Both the position numbers and the translations under genes were made by a program. A stretch of DNA of 64,000 bases, taken from positions 186,001 through 250,000 of the forward strand of contig NZ_BMVW01000003.1 in the NCBI RefSeq assembly GCF_014650915.1, written 5' to 3'. This stretch comes from Streptomyces poonensis. Its GTDB lineage: Bacteria > Actinomycetota > Actinomycetes > Streptomycetales > Streptomycetaceae. The first letter of the stretch is position 1. Each line of letters begins with the position of its first letter. The notes under the pieces were generated by a model that did no database searches, was not told the DNA's origin, and saw only the letters and a program-made list of their open reading frames with translations. Shown here piece by piece: positions 7,728 to 19,649 of the stretch.

Positions 7728-10700
7728 TCACGCACCACCCTGTGACCGGTGCAAGGCATCAGGTACTCGTCGGTCCGGATCGGCCAGCCAGTGGTGGACT
7801 GCGAGCGCGGTGGTACGGGCGTGCTCCTCCAGTACGGTGAAGTGGTCCCCGGGCACGGTGACTTCGGTGTGCGGGAGTTCCCATACCGGAGTGGGCTCCG
7901 CGCCGGGCAGCGGGTCCCGGGCCCGTACGAAGAGGGTGGGCGAGGCGAGCCGCGAGGGCTTCCAGCCGGCGAACAGGTCGAAGTACCCGGCCATGGCGGT
8001 GAGCCTGTCCGGGTCGGCCGGGGAGAACCTCGCCGCCCGGTGCAGCATGTCCGATGTCATCGCGGAGAGCGTCTGCCCACTCTCGTCATCACTGCTGGGA
8101 CAGGTGTCCACCAGGACGACGGCGAGCGGGGCGGAGCCTTCGGCCTCCAGTCGCTCGGCCACAGCCTGGGCCACCCAGCCACCGGCCGAGCGGCCCAGCA
8201 GGACCGGCGGTCCGTCACCCGCGGCGGTGCGGACGGCGGCGGCCTGGGCGGTGACGAGGGCGTCCAGCGTGGCCGGGAGCGCCTCCCCGGGCCCGAACCC
8301 CGGGTGCCGTACCGCCGAGACCGGCCGCAGGCCCCGCAGTCCGGCGCCGAAGCGCGCGTACTCCTGGGGTCCCGAGAGCGCGCTGAGGGCGGGGAAGCAG
8401 ATCAGCCGGGGCCCCGTGCCGCCCGGTGCGAGCGGGACGGGATCGAGCGCCGCACCGGGTGCCCCGGCGCTGTCGAAGACCGGGCGGAGGCGTGCGGCGA
8501 CGGTGAGCAGCACCATGCCGTCCCAGGTCCGCCCCCGGTCGCAGGCGGTGCGGAAGAGCGCACCCAGGGAGTCCGGAGCACCTGCGGAGTGGGGGGCCGG
8601 TGCGTTCCCGGCCAGCCCCGGGGCTTGCGGTGGAGCGGCCGTCCCCGGGCCGCCGGGAACGCCGTTGTCCGCCGTTCGGCCGGAACTGTCGGAGCTGCCC
8701 GGGTGGCCGATCGCATCCGCCCGTTCGGGGGCGCCGGGAGCTCCGGGGTTGCCGGGAGGAGCGGCCTCCCGCGCGTACCGCTCCGCCAGCTCGGCGGCGA
8801 CCGCGCGCGGGGTCGGGAAGTCGAACAGCAGCGTGGGCGGCAGCGTCAGTCCCGTCGACGTCGCGAGCAGGTTGCGCAGGTCGACCGCGGCCAGGGAGTC
8901 GAGCCCCAGGTCTGCCAGCGGGTCGTCCCCGTCGATGGCGGCCGTGCCCTCCGGGTGACCCAGTACCGAGGCCGCCAGAGCCCGCACCTCCGTGAGCAGC
9001 AAGCCGCTCCGCTCGCCCGGGGAAGCAGCCGCCAGCCGCCGGCCGAACAGGGCCCCGCCCCCGCCGCCCGCGCCCGCCGCGCCGGGGACGGGCGGCCGGG
9101 ACCGGCCCGCCGCCGGCGCGCCGCCGCTCAGGGCGGCCGGGGCGAGGCGGGCCGCCACCACCACCGGGTCGTCACCGGCCACGGCGGCGTCGAAGAGGGC
9201 CAGGCCCTCGTCCGCCTCGAGCGGGCCGAACCCCGAGCGGGCCATCCGCCGCAGGTCCGTGTCGGTGAGGTGCGCCATCATGCCCTCGCCCTGCCGCCAG
9301 GGACCCCAGGCGATCGACGTACCGGGCAGACCGAGCCGTCTCCGGTGCCGTGCCAGGGCGTCCAGCACGCAGTTGGCGGCCGCGTAGTTGGCCTGACCGG
9401 CGGAGCCGAAGGTGCCCGCCACCGAGGAGAACAGCGCGAACATCGCCAGGTCGTGCCCCCGGGTCAGTTCGTGCAGGGCGAGGGCCGCGTCCGCCTTGGG
9501 CCGCAGCACCCGTTCCAGACGGCCGGCGGTGAGCGCCGGGACGATGCCGTCGTCCAGCACCCCCGCGGTGTGCACCACACCGGTCAGCGGACGGTCCGCC
9601 GGCACCGAGCCGAGCAGGGCGGCGAGCGCCGTCCGGTCCGCGACATCGCACGCCCGGACGGTCACCTCGGCGCCCGACTCGCACAGTTCCGCGACGAGTT
9701 CGTCCACTCCTGGTGCGTCCGGTCCGCGTCGGCCGGCGAGCAGCAGACGCCGGACGCCGTGGGCGGTGACCAGGTGCCGTGCCACCAGCATGCCCAGGGA
9801 GCCGGTGCCGCCGGTGACCAGGACGGTGCCCTCCGGGTCGAGCCGCCGCCGGGACCGCCGTTCCTCCGTCGCCCCCGTCGCCCCCGTCATCCCCGTCGCC
9901 CCGACCACCCGGACCAGCTTCGGTACGTACGCCGTTCCCCGTCGTACGGCCGTCTCCGGCGCCGCGGTGGCCAGCAGGGCGGGGAGGAGGCGCACGGAGT
10001 CGGGGTGATCGTCCATGTCGACCAGCGCGAACCGGCCCGGATTCTCCCGCAGGGCCGAGCGGACCAGCCCCCACACCGGTGCGTGGGCCGGTACGGAAGC
10101 GCGTCCGCCGGATACGCCGGAGTCTTTGGAACCGGCGCCACCGTCAACCGGACCGTCGTCGTCCGGGGTGACGGCACCGGAGGTGACGAGGACGAGACGG
10201 GAGTCCGCCGGGCGAGGTTCGGCGAGCCACTCCCGTACCAGCTTCAGTGCCCAGCCCGCCGCCCACCGTGTCCGCGCCGCCGGGTCCTGCGCACCGCCGG
10301 CCGTGTCCGGTGGTGGCGGGCACGGTGCGACGAGGACGGCCGGTGCCTCGCCGTCCGCCACCGCCGCCGGGTCGGTGTACACCGGAACGCCGGAGCCCCG
10401 GGGCGCGAGCACCTCCACCGGCCGTGTGCCCGCCGCGCCCAGGACACCCCACGCGGGGACCGCCGGAGGTACGGGCGGCTCGGGCAGCGGCACCCAGTCC
10501 ATCCGGTGGAGAGCCCCCGTGACGGTGACCGGATCCGCCGTTCCCGGTCCGGTACCGGCACCGGTACGCGGAAGGGGCCGGAGCGTCAGCGAACGTACCG
10601 CGGCGACCGGCGCGCCCGCCGCGTCGGTCAGTTCCACTTCGGCCCGCCCGTCCGGTCCGGGAGCGATCCGCACCCGCAATCGCCGCGCGCCGGCCGTGTG

Positions 10701-13700
10701 CAGGCGCACCTCACCGAAGGCGAACGGCAGGGAGACCCCATCACCGTCCGCCCTGTCCGCCCCTTGCGTCCCGGCGCGGTCCGCCGTGCGCCCGTCCAGC
10801 GCCAGAGCATGCAGCGCCGCGTCCAGCAGCGCCGGATGCAGGGCGAACCCCGGGCCACCCGCGTCCGGGAACGGGGCCCCGGCGGCCTCGGGCAGCGCGA
10901 CCTCGGCGTACAGCTCCTCCCCGAGCCGCCAGGCGGCGCGCAGGCCCCGGAAGGCGGGGCCGTAGCTCAGCCCGCTTCCGGCCAGTTGCTCGTACGGGTC
11001 CGCATGCGGATCGCCGGCGTGCAGCGGCGCCGCACCCGGCGGCGGCCATGTCGTGGCCCCGGCCCCGGCCCGGGTCGCAGCCGCAGCCGCTCCACGATCC
11101 GCCGGCTGCTGCTCCGGCACGAGCGTCCCGGTGGCATGCCGATGCCAGGGCCGGTCACCCTCCGGCGTGTGCGGCCGGGCGTGGAAGAGCACGGTCCGCC
11201 GTCCCGCGCCGTCCGGTCCCGACACCTTCACCTGCAGCTCGACCGCGCCGTCCGCGGGCAGCGACAGCGGTGCGGTCAGGGCGAGTTCGTGCAGGACGGG
11301 CGCGCCCGCCGGCTCACCGGCGTGCAGGGCCATCTCCACGAAGGCGGCCGCCGGCAGCAGTACCTCCCCCGCCACCACATGGTCGGCGAGCCAAGGCTGG
11401 TCGTGCACCGAGAGCAGCCCGCTCAGCAACAGCCCGTCGTCGTCGGCCGTCGCGGTGCGGGACGACAGCAGCGGATGGGCCGGGGTGTCCGGCGAGGGAG
11501 TGGCCGGATGCCGCGAAGGCGTCTGGGTGGCGTCGAGCCAGTACCGGCGGCGTTGGAAGGCGTACGTGGGCAGGGCGACGCGCCGCCCGCCGCGCCCGGC
11601 GAAGACGGCCCGCCAGTCGACGGGTACGCCATGGGTGTGCAGCGCGGCCACCGTGTCGAGCAGGGCGTCCGCCTCCGGCCGCGCCCCGCGCAGGGTCGGC
11701 AGGACCAGCGGCGCCGACGCCGGAGTCCGCTCGTCGGCGGGCGTTCCGTCCGTGGCCGGGACCTCCGGGGCCGCTCCGGTCGCGGCGAGGCAGCTCCGGA
11801 CCAGGCCGGTGAGCACCCCCTCCGGCCCCAGCTCGACGTAGTGGGCCGCGCCCCGCTCCCGGAGGTACGCCACCGAGTCGGCGAAGCGGACCGGGCGGCG
11901 GACATGGCTGACCCAGAACTCCGGCGAGCTCAGCTCCTCCTCGGTGGCGGCCCGGCCGGACACGGCGCTGACCAGGGGGATCCGCGGCGCGGCGAAGGAG
12001 AGGCGCCGCACCACGTCCGCGAAGCCGGCCAGCATGGGTTCCATCCGCGCGGAGTGGAAGGCGTGGCTCACCCGCAGTGGCGTCGTCGACCGGCCCCGCT
12101 CCCGGAAGTACGCGACGGTCTCCCGCACCGCGGCCTCGTCCCCGGAGACGACCACCGAGGCGGGCCCGTTGACGGCGGCGATCTCCACCGCACCCGCCAC
12201 CGCACGCCCTGCCCTGGCGAGTCGGGCGGCCGCTTCGGCCACCTCGTCCGCGGCGGCGGCCACGGCGGCCATCGCACCGCCCGCGGGCAGCGCGTCCATC
12301 AGCCGGCCCCGGGCCGCCACCAGGGTGCAGGCGTCCTCGAGGGACAGCACCCCGGCGACATGCGCCGCGGTCACCTCGCCCACCGAGTGCCCGGCCACCA
12401 GGTCCGGGCGCACACCCCAGGCCTCGAACTGCCGGAAAAGGGCCGTCTCCAGGGCGAAGAGCGCCGGCTGTGCGTACCGGGTGGTGTGCAGGAGCGCACC
12501 CGTCTCCGTACCCTTCGTGCCGGAGCCGGCGAACACGACGTCCCGCAAGGGCACCGGCAGCAGCGGGTCGAGCAGGGAGCAGCTCTCGTCGAACGACCGG
12601 GCGAAGCCGGGGTGCAGTTCCCGGGACTCGTACAACTCACGTCCCATACCCACGCGCTGGCTGCCCTGGCCGGTGAAGAGCAGGGCCAGCGGGCCCTGGC
12701 GGCGGGACGTGCCCGTCCGCACCCCGGACCGGCTTCCGCCCTTTGCCAGCGCTTGTAGGGAGGTGAGCAGTTCCGCACGGTCCCGGGCCACCACCACGGC
12801 CCGGTGCTCGAAGACCGCGCGCGTGGTGGCGAGCGAGTAGCCGATGTCCACCGGGGCCGTGTCCGGGTCGGTCGCCACCCGGTCGTACAGCCGCCGCGCC
12901 TGGGCCCGCAGCCCCGGCCCGCTCCTCGCCGACACCGGAACAGCCACGGACGCCTGCACGGGACCAGCCGCAGACGCCTGAGTCGCCCCGCCAACGGCGC
13001 GGCCGCTCCCGGTTCCCTCGTCCACCACGGAACCCGGCGGCGGGGCATCCCGGTCCACCGGGGCGCCCCGATCCACCGGGGCCGGCGCCTCCTCCAGCAC
13101 CACATGGGCGTTGGTGCCGCTGATGCCGAAGGAGGACACCCCCGCCCGGCGCGGGCGGTCCGTCCTCGGCCACTCCACCTCCTGGGTCAGCAGTGCCAAC
13201 CGCCCCGACGACCAGTCGACCCGGCCGGTCGGTTCATCGGCGTGCAGCGTGCGCGGCAGCACGCCGTGCGCCATCGCCTGCACCGTCTTGATCACGCCCG
13301 CCACCCCGGCGGCGGCCTGGGTATGGCCGATGTTCGACTTCACCGAGCCCAGCCGGAGCGGACGCTCCCGCGGCTCCCGCCCGTACGTCGCCAAGAAGGC
13401 CTCCGCCTCGATGACATCACCCAGCCGGGTGCCGGTGCCGTGGGCCTCCACCGCGTCGATGTCCCCGGGGGCCAGCCCCGCGTCCGCGAGGGCCTGCCGG
13501 ATCACCCGCTGCTGCGCCGGGCCGTGCGGTGCCGTCAGCCCGTTGCTCGCCCCGTCCTGGTTGACCGCCGAGCCGCGCACCACGGCCAGCACCGGCAGCC
13601 CGGCGCGGCGCGCCTCGGACAACCGGCTCAGCAGCAGCATGCCGGCGCCCTCGGCCCATCCCGTGCCGTCGGCGGACGCGCCGAACGCCTTGCAGCGGCC

Positions 13701-16367
13701 GTCCGGGGACAGCGCCCGCTGCCGGCTGAACTCCACGAACGACGAGGGCCCCGACATCACCGTGACCCCGCCGGCCAGCGCGTAGGAACACTCGCCCCGG
13801 CGCAGCGCCTGGGCCGCCAGGTGCAGGGCCACCAGGGACGACGAGCACGCCGTGTCCACCGTGACGGCCGGGCCCTGGAGGCCGAAGGTGTAGGCGATAC
13901 GGCCCGAGGCGACGCTTCCGGCGCTGCCGAGGCCCAGGTAGCCCTCGACCTGCTCGGGCACCTCCGTGAGGCGGCCGGCGTAGTCGCTGTACATCAGCCC
14001 GACGTACACCCCGGCCGACGAGCCGCGCAGGGTGCGGGGAACGAGACCGGCGTGCTCGAAGGCCTCCCACGCCACTTCCAGCAGCAGCCGGTGCTGTGGG
14101 TCCATGGCCAGGGCCTCGCGGGGGGAGATGCCGAAGAAGCCGGGGTCGAAGCGGTCCACACCGGAGAGGAAGCCGCCCTCACGCACGTACGTCCGGCCGG
14201 ACCGCCCGGGGTCCGGGTCGTACAGCGCCTCCGTGTCCCAGCCCCGGTCGGCGGGGAACGGGCCGATGGCGTCCGTCCCGTCGGCCACCAGCCGCCACAG
14301 CTCCTCGGGGGAGGTCACGCCCCCGGGGTAGCGGCAGGCCATCCCCACGATGACCACAGGGTCGTCGTCCGGCCGGGCCACGCCCCGGCGCACGGTCCCG
14401 GTGCCCGACGGCGCGGCGGCGCTCCGCGAACGGAGGTGGGCGAGGTGGGCGGCGAGCGCGGCGGCCGTGGGGAAGTCGAAGGCGACGGCCTCGGAGAGCG
14501 GGAGGCCGGTCGCCGCCGACAGCCGCTCCCTCAGCACCGTCGCCGTCAGCGAGTCCATGCCCAGATCGCGGAGCGCCGTTCCGGCGTCCACCGCCTGAGC
14601 CGAACAACCGAGCACGGCCGCCGCCTCGTTCCGCACCAGGGCCAGCAGGTCCGCCGTCGGCTCTCCGGCCGCTCCCGTGCCCAGCGTCCGCGCGGGCCGG
14701 TCGGCGAGGGCGTGCCGCCGCACCTTCCCGGAGGCGGTACGGGGAATGTCCTCCACCTCGTACAGTTCGGCGGGCACCTTGAACGCGGACAGTTCCGCAC
14801 GACAGGCGGCGAGGATCGACCCCCGGTCCAGTGCACCGCTGCCCGCCGCGGGTACCAGATAGCCGACCGGCACCTCGCCGAAGACGGGGTGCGGGCGTCC
14901 GGCCACGGCGGCGTCCGCCACCCCGGGCAGCCGCCGCAGTACCGCCTCCACCTCCGAGGGGTGGATGTTCGCCCCGCCCCGGATGATCAGCTCACTCGCC
15001 CGGCCGGTGATCACGAGTTCGCCGGAGGCATCGATCCGGGCCAGGTCACCGGTGCGGAACCAGCCGTCGCGCAGCGCCTCGGCGGTGGCCTCCGGCCTGC
15101 CGTGGTAGCCGGCCATGACTCCGGGCCCGCTCACCCACAACTCGCCCTCACCGGTGTCCTGTCCGTCAGCGCCACCGCCGACCCGGACCCGGGTGCCGGG
15201 CAGCACCGGGCCGCACGACCCGGCCGCCGATGTACTGCCCGGTGCCGCCATGGTGACCGGACCCGCCTCGGTACTGCCGTAGTGCTCCAGGTAGGGGGCC
15301 CGGCAGAGCGCCTCGAAGGACCTGCGGAACTCAGGTCCCGCCGAGGCGCCCGCGCTGATACAGCCCCGCAGCGCGGGCGCACCGAGCCCGCGGCCGTTCC
15401 CGTCACTCTCCTCGCCCTCCTCACCCCTCTCGCTCCGGACCGCGTCGAGCAGGGCCGAGTACGTCGTCGGCACGCCGCCGAGGAGGGTGTAGGCGGTGTC
15501 CGTACGGCGCAGTTCGCCGAGCACCTCCGCCACCGAGAACCGGGGCGGGAGCATGGCGCTCGCCCCGGTCGCGGTCACTCCGAGGACGCAGACCACCTGG
15601 CTCATGGCGTGGTGGAGGGGCAACGGCCACAGCACCCGGTCCCGTTCCGACAGACCGAGCACACCGACGAGGCCCGCCGCGACCGGTGCGAGGCGGTTGC
15701 GCTGGGTGGACAGCACTCCCTTGGGGGTGCCGGAGGACCCGGAGGTGTAGAGCAGCCACGCCGTCTCGTCCAGCCCGAGATCGTCCCGGGCGGGCGACCC
15801 CGGGTCCGTACCCGCCAGCTCCTCGTACCGCAGTAACTCCTCGTACGGCAGCGCCTCCTCGTACCGCAGGACGCCGCGCGCCGCCCCGGCCCCGTCCCCG
15901 TCCGCCGGCGCCTCGGAGTTCCCGGACGGCGGGGCGTCCCCGCACTCCGCATCCTCACCGCCCTCGGCCACCACCACGATCAGCCCGGGGCGGGACAGCA
16001 GTCCTCGACTACGCGTCGGCCGGGCCTCGTCGGTGATGAGTACGCGCGCACCGCAGTCGTCCAGCAGACGGGCCAGCTCCGCCTCCGAGCTGCCGGGGTC
16101 CAGCGGCACTCCCACCCCGCTCGCCCGGGTGACGGCGAGCAGACTCTCGACCGCCTCGACGCGGTTGCCGAGCAGGACGGCCACCCGCTCGCCCCTTGCC
16201 AGGCCGAGCCCCGCCAGATGGCCGGCCAGCCGTCCGGTCCTGCGTTCCAGGTCCCGGTAGGTCCGCCGCGTACGGCGGTCCTGGAAGGCGACCTTCTCCC
16301 CGAGGCGCCGGGCATGCTCCCGGAGCGACTCCGGCAGTGGCCTGATGATGTCCGCGTCTGTACTCAC
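7728..16367 (-). CDS. Single-module type I PKS with acyl-AMP ligase loading domain
   Basis: A 2879-residue assembly line. Domains by approximate residue: acyl-AMP ligase 1-550 ([12 protein letters not shown] near 207, terminal SGKVRR near 546); ACP1 with Ser near 605 (LGMDSL); KS 670-1090 (DTACSSSL near 839, EAHGTGT, KSNIGHT, all intact); AT 1230-1520 (GHSVGE; HAFH near 1435, the malonyl-CoA signature); DH near 1630-1850 ([10 protein letters not shown], matching HxxxGxxxxP); KR near 2180 (GTGSLG, LDD of B-type KRs, catalytic Tyr in ANYAAAN); ACP2 near 2488 (LGLDSL); TE near 2726 (GRSAGG). The predicted logic is to activate a carboxylic acid, extend once with malonyl-CoA, reduce, dehydrate, and release an alpha,beta-unsaturated acid, ester or lactone. 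There is no ER. The GTG start has GGGGAGG upstream. The starter acid is unknown; the ligase resembles acyl-CoA ligases rather than amino-acid adenylation domains. Confidence 0.95.
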   Translation of the reverse strand: MSTDADIIRPLPESLREHARRLGEKVAFQDRRTRRTYRDLERRTGRLAGHLAGLGLARGERVAVLLGNRVEAVESLLAVTRASGVGVPLDPGSSEAELARLLDDCGARVLITDEARPTRSRGLLSRPGLIVVVAEGGEDAECGDAPPSGNSEAPADGDGAGAARGVLRYEEALPYEELLRYEELAGTDPGSPARDDLGLDETAWLLYTSGSSGTPKGVLSTQRNRLAPVAAGLVGVLGLSERDRVLWPLPLHHAMSQVVCVLGVTATGASAMLPPRFSVAEVLGELRRTDTAYTLLGGVPTTYSALLDAVRSERGEEGEESDGNGRGLGAPALRGCISAGASAGPEFRRSFEALCRAPYLEHYGSTEAGPVTMAAPGSTSAAGSCGPVLPGTRVRVGGGADGQDTGEGELWVSGPGVMAGYHGRPEATAEALRDGWFRTGDLARIDASGELVITGRASELIIRGGANIHPSEVEAVLRRLPGVADAAVAGRPHPVFGEVPVGYLVPAAGSGALDRGSILAACRAELSAFKVPAELYEVEDIPRTASGKVRRHALADRPARTLGTGAAGEPTADLLALVRNEAAAVLGCSAQAVDAGTALRDLGMDSLTATVLRERLSAATGLPLSEAVAFDFPTAAALAAHLAHLRSRSAAAPSGTGTVRRGVARPDDDPVVIVGMACRYPGGVTSPEELWRLVADGTDAIGPFPADRGWDTEALYDPDPGRSGRTYVREGGFLSGVDRFDPGFFGISPREALAMDPQHRLLLEVAWEAFEHAGLVPRTLRGSSAGVYVGLMYSDYAGRLTEVPEQVEGYLGLGSAGSVASGRIAYTFGLQGPAVTVDTACSSSLVALHLAAQALRRGECSYALAGGVTVMSGPSSFVEFSRQRALSPDGRCKAFGASADGTGWAEGAGMLLLSRLSEARRAGLPVLAVVRGSAVNQDGASNGLTAPHGPAQQRVIRQALADAGLAPGDIDAVEAHGTGTRLGDVIEAEAFLATYGREPRERPLRLGSVKSNIGHTQAAAGVAGVIKTVQAMAHGVLPRTLHADEPTGRVDWSSGRLALLTQEVEWPRTDRPRRAGVSSFGISGTNAHVVLEEAPAPVDRGAPVDRDAPPPGSVVDEGTGSGRAVGGATQASAAGPVQASVAVPVSARSGPGLRAQARRLYDRVATDPDTAPVDIGYSLATTRAVFEHRAVVVARDRAELLTSLQALAKGGSRSGVRTGTSRRQGPLALLFTGQGSQRVGMGRELYESRELHPGFARSFDESCSLLDPLLPVPLRDVVFAGSGTKGTETGALLHTTRYAQPALFALETALFRQFEAWGVRPDLVAGHSVGEVTAAHVAGVLSLEDACTLVAARGRLMDALPAGGAMAAVAAAADEVAEAAARLARAGRAVAGAVEIAAVNGPASVVVSGDEAAVRETVAYFRERGRSTTPLRVSHAFHSARMEPMLAGFADVVRRLSFAAPRIPLVSAVSGRAATEEELSSPEFWVSHVRRPVRFADSVAYLRERGAAHYVELGPEGVLTGLVRSCLAATGAAPEVPATDGTPADERTPASAPLVLPTLRGARPEADALLDTVAALHTHGVPVDWRAVFAGRGGRRVALPTYAFQRRRYWLDATQTPSRHPATPSPDTPAHPLLSSRTATADDDGLLLSGLLSVHDQPWLADHVVAGEVLLPAAAFVEMALHAGEPAGAPVLHELALTAPLSLPADGAVELQVKVSGPDGAGRRTVLFHARPHTPEGDRPWHRHATGTLVPEQQPADRGAAAAATRAGAGATTWPPPGAAPLHAGDPHADPYEQLAGSGLSYGPAFRGLRAAWRLGEELYAEVALPEAAGAPFPDAGGPGFALHPALLDAALHALALDGRTADRAGTQGADRADGDGVSLPFAFGEVRLHTAGARRLRVRIAPGPDGRAEVELTDAAGAPVAAVRSLTLRPLPRTGAGTGPGTADPVTVTGALHRMDWVPLPEPPVPPAVPAWGVLGAAGTRPVEVLAPRGSGVPVYTDPAAVADGEAPAVLVAPCPPPPDTAGGAQDPAARTRWAAGWALKLVREWLAEPRPADSRLVLVTSGAVTPDDDGPVDGGAGSKDSGVSGGRASVPAHAPVWGLVRSALRENPGRFALVDMDDHPDSVRLLPALLATAAPETAVRRGTAYVPKLVRVVGATGMTGATGATEERRSRRRLDPEGTVLVTGGTGSLGMLVARHLVTAHGVRRLLLAGRRGPDAPGVDELVAELCESGAEVTVRACDVADRTALAALLGSVPADRPLTGVVHTAGVLDDGIVPALTAGRLERVLRPKADAALALHELTRGHDLAMFALFSSVAGTFGSAGQANYAAANCVLDALARHRRRLGLPGTSIAWGPWRQGEGMMAHLTDTDLRRMARSGFGPLEADEGLALFDAAVAGDDPVVVAARLAPAALSGGAPAAGRSRPPVPGAAGAGGGGGALFGRRLAAASPGERSGLLLTEVRALAASVLGHPEGTAAIDGDDPLADLGLDSLAAVDLRNLLATSTGLTLPPTLLFDFPTPRAVAAELAERYAREAAPPGNPGAPGAPERADAIGHPGSSDSSGRTADNGVPGGPGTAAPPQAPGLAGNAPAPHSAGAPDSLGALFRTACDRGRTWDGMVLLTVAARLRPVFDSAGAPGAALDPVPLAPGGTGPRLICFPALSALSGPQEYARFGAGLRGLRPVSAVRHPGFGPGEALPATLDALVTAQAAAVRTAAGDGPPVLLGRSAGGWVAQAVAERLEAEGSAPLAVVLVDTCPSSDDESGQTLSAMTSDMLHRAARFSPADPDRLTAMAGYFDLFAGWKPSRLASPTLFVRARDPLPGAEPTPVWELPHTEVTVPGDHFTVLEEHARTTALAVHHWLADPDRRVPDALHRSQGGA

Positions 16368-16558
16368 CCGTTCGAACCCTCCCCTTGACTCCTAGGTGAG
16401 GATGGTGGCGCGAGTCGCCTGGTTCCCCCGCGGCAGCGGCACCGCACGGTACCGGGACGGCCGGAGCGTGTCGTGGTGGTCACCTGCTCGGTGTCCGGTC
16501 CAGGGCTCCGGCGGCAGGGGGACGAAGTTGGATCCCCGGTGAGATTGGCCTGACGCAT
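16364..16558 (-). CDS. Possible 64-aa leader ORF coupled to the PKS
   Basis: An ATG at 16558 follows a near-perfect AGGAGG, and the frame ends in a TGA that overlaps the PKS GTG start by 4 nt, the arrangement of translational coupling. Against a real protein, codon use in this frame is poor. The adjacent frame, shifted after about eight codons and ending at 16392, has much better GC3 (about 88%) and encodes [11 protein letters not shown] and beyond. This may be an intact small gene, a regulatory leader, or a frameshifted remnant. Confidence 0.3.
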   Translation of the reverse strand: MRQANLTGDPTSSPCRRSPGPDTEQVTTTTRSGRPGTVRCRCRGGTRRLAPPSSPRSQGEGSNG

Positions 16559-16800
16559 CGCTGCCTCCTGGTCGACCGGCATGTGGCGACTGCTGCGTTG
16601 CCGCCATCGCCTGCCCGCGCGCGAGGGCCGGGGGTTCAGGCCGTCCCGGGTCAGGATGACGGGGCCGCCCAACTGGATACGGGCGCGGTCGACGAAGCCC
16701 CGGTTCGTCGGCCGGGCGGAGCTGTTGCGTCCCTTGCTGCGGTGCTTGCGGTGGCGGCGCGGTCGGTAGATCCGCGAGCAGGGCTCGCCGGAGGGTGACG
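16559..16800. other. Gap upstream of the PKS without a recognisable gene
   Basis: No frame on either strand shows convincing codon bias or a domain. It probably holds the promoter of the PKS or of its leader ORF, but I see no clear -35/-10 pair. Confidence 0.5.
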
Positions 16801-16965
16801 GTGCACCGCCTCGGGCGGGACGAGATCCTCGATACCGCCTACAGCGATCACGACTTGGCCATGTTCCCCGAAGGCGCAGGCGTCGCCGGCCCCGGAGGTG
16901 TCCGGTACGACCCGCGGTGGGCGGAGTGGCGCGACGGCCACGCCCAGGCACGGGATTCCGCCTGA
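16801..16965 (+). CDS. Small hypothetical protein, 54 aa
   Basis: A GTG start is preceded by GGAGG with a 6-nt spacer. The frame has G/C-rich third positions and encodes an acidic/glycine-rich peptide ending YDPRWAEWRDGHAQARDSA. It lies on the plus strand between two minus-strand biosynthetic genes. I do not recognise the family. It may be the surviving 3' end of a longer gene with a fortuitous ribosome-binding site. Confidence 0.4.
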   Translation: MHRLGRDEILDTAYSDHDLAMFPEGAGVAGPGGVRYDPRWAEWRDGHAQARDSA

Positions 16966-16988
16966 TCGCTCGTCCTTGTCCCGGCCTG

Positions 16989-17018
16989 GGCCCCGGCGGA
17001 CAGGGTCCCGCCGGGGCC
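16989..17018 (-). terminator. Strong hairpin terminator
   Basis: GGCCCCGGCGG and CCGCCGGGGCC form an 11-bp perfect stem with an 8-nt loop, 30 nt beyond the stop of the carrier/terminal-domain protein. It also lies just past the stop of the small plus-strand ORF, so it could work in both directions. It suggests that the membrane protein and the PKS are separate transcripts. Confidence 0.75.
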
Positions 17019-17047
17019 TTCGTGGTGCTGCCAGGATGACGCGGGGC

Positions 17048-19576
17048 TCACCCCGGGACGGTGACCTCGGCCGGCCGGGGGGCGAGTTCCCGTGCGGGGT
17101 TGCCCGCCCAGCGGGTGCCGGGCCCCGCCTGCTCGCCCTTCATCAGGAAGGAGTCGGCGGCCACCACGGCGCCGTCGCCCACGGTCGAACCGTAGTGGAC
17201 CAGGGCCCCGACGCCGATGGTGCAGCCGGCGCCGAGAGTGATGTGGTCGGACTTGAAGGTGCCGTCCTCCTGGGAGTGGCACTGGAGGATGGTGCCGAGG
17301 TTGAGGGTGCAGTCGTCGCCGAGGGTGACGAGGGTGTGTTCGGGCATCCGGCAGCCGTCGTCGAAGAGCCGCCGCCCGCCCCGCACACCCAGCGCACGCC
17401 ACCAAAGGCTCTTGAACGGAGTGCCGTTCAGCAGCCGGTAGTCCTGCAACGCGTGCTTCCAGTAGCGTTCGTGCCGCCAGAAGTCCGGGTGGTAGATCGA
17501 GCAGTACAGCGGGCGCTGCCGGCGGAAGCGGGTGGTGGCCCGCTCGGACACGACGGTGAAGCCGATGGTGAACAGCAGGGCGAGGACGGTGGCCAGGGCG
17601 ATCGCGGCCGCGCCCAGGGAGTCGTACAGATCGGCCGCGGCCCAGAAGAGCGCCAGCACGACTAAGGTGTGCAGCCAGCGGGCGAACAGGAACGAGGCCA
17701 GGGTCACCGCGTTGTGCCGGTTCTTGGCCGCGAGGCTGCGGCGCAGTTCCTCCCCGCTGCGGAGGTGGTCGAAGGCGGTGTCGCGCTCGACGGTCCGGGG
17801 GATCTCGAAGCTGGGCGAGCCGAGCAGCCCGGTGTTCCGCCGGACGGGACCGTCGACGGGCACCATGACCCTTGTCGCCAGCAGGACGTTGTCGCCGGTC
17901 CGGCCACGGGCGGGATACGCGATGTCGTTGCCGAGGAAGTTGTCCGCCCCGATCTCGACCCGGGAGAGACGGAACGAGCTGCCGGAGTAGTCAGCGTTCA
18001 GCATCGACAGCCCGTCGGCGACCATCGTGCCGGTGCCGGCACTGCTCAGATACGGGTCCTCCTGCTTGATCTCGCTGCCGAAGTTCGAGCCGGTCTGCTC
18101 CACGCCGGAGAGGTTCCAGCCCACCGCCCGCAGGTAGTGGACGATCGCGGAGCTGTCGCCGAACAGCCAGACGAGCTGCTTGGCATTGGTCAGGCGCGCG
18201 ATGGCCCGGTGCAGCGAGTAGTGGAACCCGTAGAGCCGGTAGGTGCGGTCCGCCTTCAGAGGGAGGTGCAGCAGCCGGGGCAGCGTGGCCGCCAGGAGGA
18301 GAACGGCGATCAGGGAGCCGAAATACATCACGAACGACACGAGCAGGGCGTCCGCGAGGAACGTCCAGCTGGACACCGACAGCGTGTCCGCGCTGGTGAA
18401 CGCGCCGAGCTGCGGGATCTCGGCGGTGAGCAGGCCGGCGCCGCCGACCGACAGCGGCACGTACAGCAGCAGGGCGGCCAGGAGCTGCGCGGCGCTGTAG
18501 GAGACGCGGTTCCAGGTGGTGCAGCGGACCGGGGCGACCGACCTGTACTCGGTCGCGCAGCGCTGTGCCGGGGAGCCGTGCCAGGCCTGGTTCGCGGGTA
18601 CGGACTGCCCGGCGTGCAGGGAGGAGGCATGGCCGAGCTGGGCCCCGTCACCCATCGAGGTGTGGATGTCCAGCACCGTCGCCTCACTGACGTACACGTC
18701 CCTGCCCAGGGTGACCGGACCGGTCTGGATCCATCCGGCGTGCGCCCGGTAGCAGGAGAGCATGACGTTCTTGCGGACGACCGTGCCGTCGCCGACGCTG
18801 AGCAGATCCGTGCAGATCGGGACGTGCGTGGAGAAGACCGCCGTGCCCCGTCCGATCTTCGCGCCCAGCGCCCTCAGGTAGAGCGTGTAGAGCGGGGAAC
18901 CGACGAACAGCACCAGTGGGTTGAGCCGCACCAGCGTCTTCACCAGCCAGAAGCGCAGATATCCCGGGCTCCAGATACGGATCCGGCGGGGTGTCCAGCG
19001 GCCGATCAGTATCCATTTGGCGGCGATCGGCAGGGTGCACACTCCGAGGAAGACACCACCGCCGAACAGCACCGCCCGCAGGTACCTCGCCAGGAAGCCC
19101 GAGCCGGCGGTGACCCAGTCGTAGCCCAGGCCGATGACCAGTGCGCTGATGTAGACGTAACCGAGGAAGGCCAGGAACTGCACCGCCCCGCAGAAGAGGT
19201 AGCCCATGGTGCTCGCCCTGACGTGGGGCACGAGGTCGACCGGGGCCGGGGGTGGTGGTGCCGCGGAGGCGGGCGCGGGGGCCGCGAGTGCCTGCGCCAG
19301 ATCGCGCACCGTCTGATGCCGGTAGATGTCCTTCATCGACACCGACGGCAGGTCGTCGCGCTTTCTGGTACGTGCGCAGAAGTGCGCCATGACCAGGGAG
19401 TCGGCCCCCAGGTCGGCGAAGAAGTTGCTGTCGGCCGCCACTCGCTCGGTGCGCACCACCTCGGCCAGCACCTCGGCGAGAAGGCCCTCGATGCCGGCCT
19501 CGGGTTCGGCAGGCGCGCCCGGTGCGGGCGCGGTCCCGCCCACCTCGGCCACCGAGGCAAGGTGAGAACTGGTCAT
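17048..19576 (-). CDS. Carrier protein fused to Pls/PosA-type NRPS terminal membrane domain
   Basis: An 842-residue protein. Residues about 25-95 are a phosphopantetheine carrier domain (DLGADSLVMAHF, Ser attachment site). The rest matches the TIGR02353-type terminal domain of polylysine/Pls-PosA-like synthetases. It has several membrane segments (for example LAFLGYVYISALVIGL, VMYFGSLIAVLLLAAT) alternating with hexapeptide-repeat, left-handed beta-helix stretches (for example TVVRKNVMLS, VNASL-like strands near DNFLGNDIAYPARG, and the C-terminal ALVHYGSTVGDGAVV). In polylysine synthetase such domains join monomers without a classical condensation domain. The adenylation domain that normally precedes the carrier is missing, so substrate must be loaded in trans. 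The ATG start has GGGAG. Partnership with the neighbouring PKS is inferred from location and orientation. Confidence 0.85.
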   Translation of the reverse strand: MTSSHLASVAEVGGTAPAPGAPAEPEAGIEGLLAEVLAEVVRTERVAADSNFFADLGADSLVMAHFCARTRKRDDLPSVSMKDIYRHQTVRDLAQALAAPAPASAAPPPPAPVDLVPHVRASTMGYLFCGAVQFLAFLGYVYISALVIGLGYDWVTAGSGFLARYLRAVLFGGGVFLGVCTLPIAAKWILIGRWTPRRIRIWSPGYLRFWLVKTLVRLNPLVLFVGSPLYTLYLRALGAKIGRGTAVFSTHVPICTDLLSVGDGTVVRKNVMLSCYRAHAGWIQTGPVTLGRDVYVSEATVLDIHTSMGDGAQLGHASSLHAGQSVPANQAWHGSPAQRCATEYRSVAPVRCTTWNRVSYSAAQLLAALLLYVPLSVGGAGLLTAEIPQLGAFTSADTLSVSSWTFLADALLVSFVMYFGSLIAVLLLAATLPRLLHLPLKADRTYRLYGFHYSLHRAIARLTNAKQLVWLFGDSSAIVHYLRAVGWNLSGVEQTGSNFGSEIKQEDPYLSSAGTGTMVADGLSMLNADYSGSSFRLSRVEIGADNFLGNDIAYPARGRTGDNVLLATRVMVPVDGPVRRNTGLLGSPSFEIPRTVERDTAFDHLRSGEELRRSLAAKNRHNAVTLASFLFARWLHTLVVLALFWAAADLYDSLGAAAIALATVLALLFTIGFTVVSERATTRFRRQRPLYCSIYHPDFWRHERYWKHALQDYRLLNGTPFKSLWWRALGVRGGRRLFDDGCRMPEHTLVTLGDDCTLNLGTILQCHSQEDGTFKSDHITLGAGCTIGVGALVHYGSTVGDGAVVAADSFLMKGEQAGPGTRWAGNPARELAPRPAEVTVPG

Positions 19577-19649
19577 GGCTGGACTCCCTGTGTGTCACGA
19601 TCATGTGGATGAGGACGTGGCAAGCCCGTCGACGGGCGAAGCCGGACGC

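Noticed and set aside
7749..12758. Very long plus-strand open frame opposite the PKS
   Set aside because: Arg/Gly/Val-rich sequence with no domain; it is the mirror of the PKS codon bias, as are the frames at 30207-32999 (+) and 56747-60811 (-).
14700..16367. PKS loading domain as an NRPS amino-acid adenylation domain
   Set aside because: The core motifs resemble acyl-CoA/acyl-AMP ligases ([17 protein letters not shown]) and no condensation domain is present.
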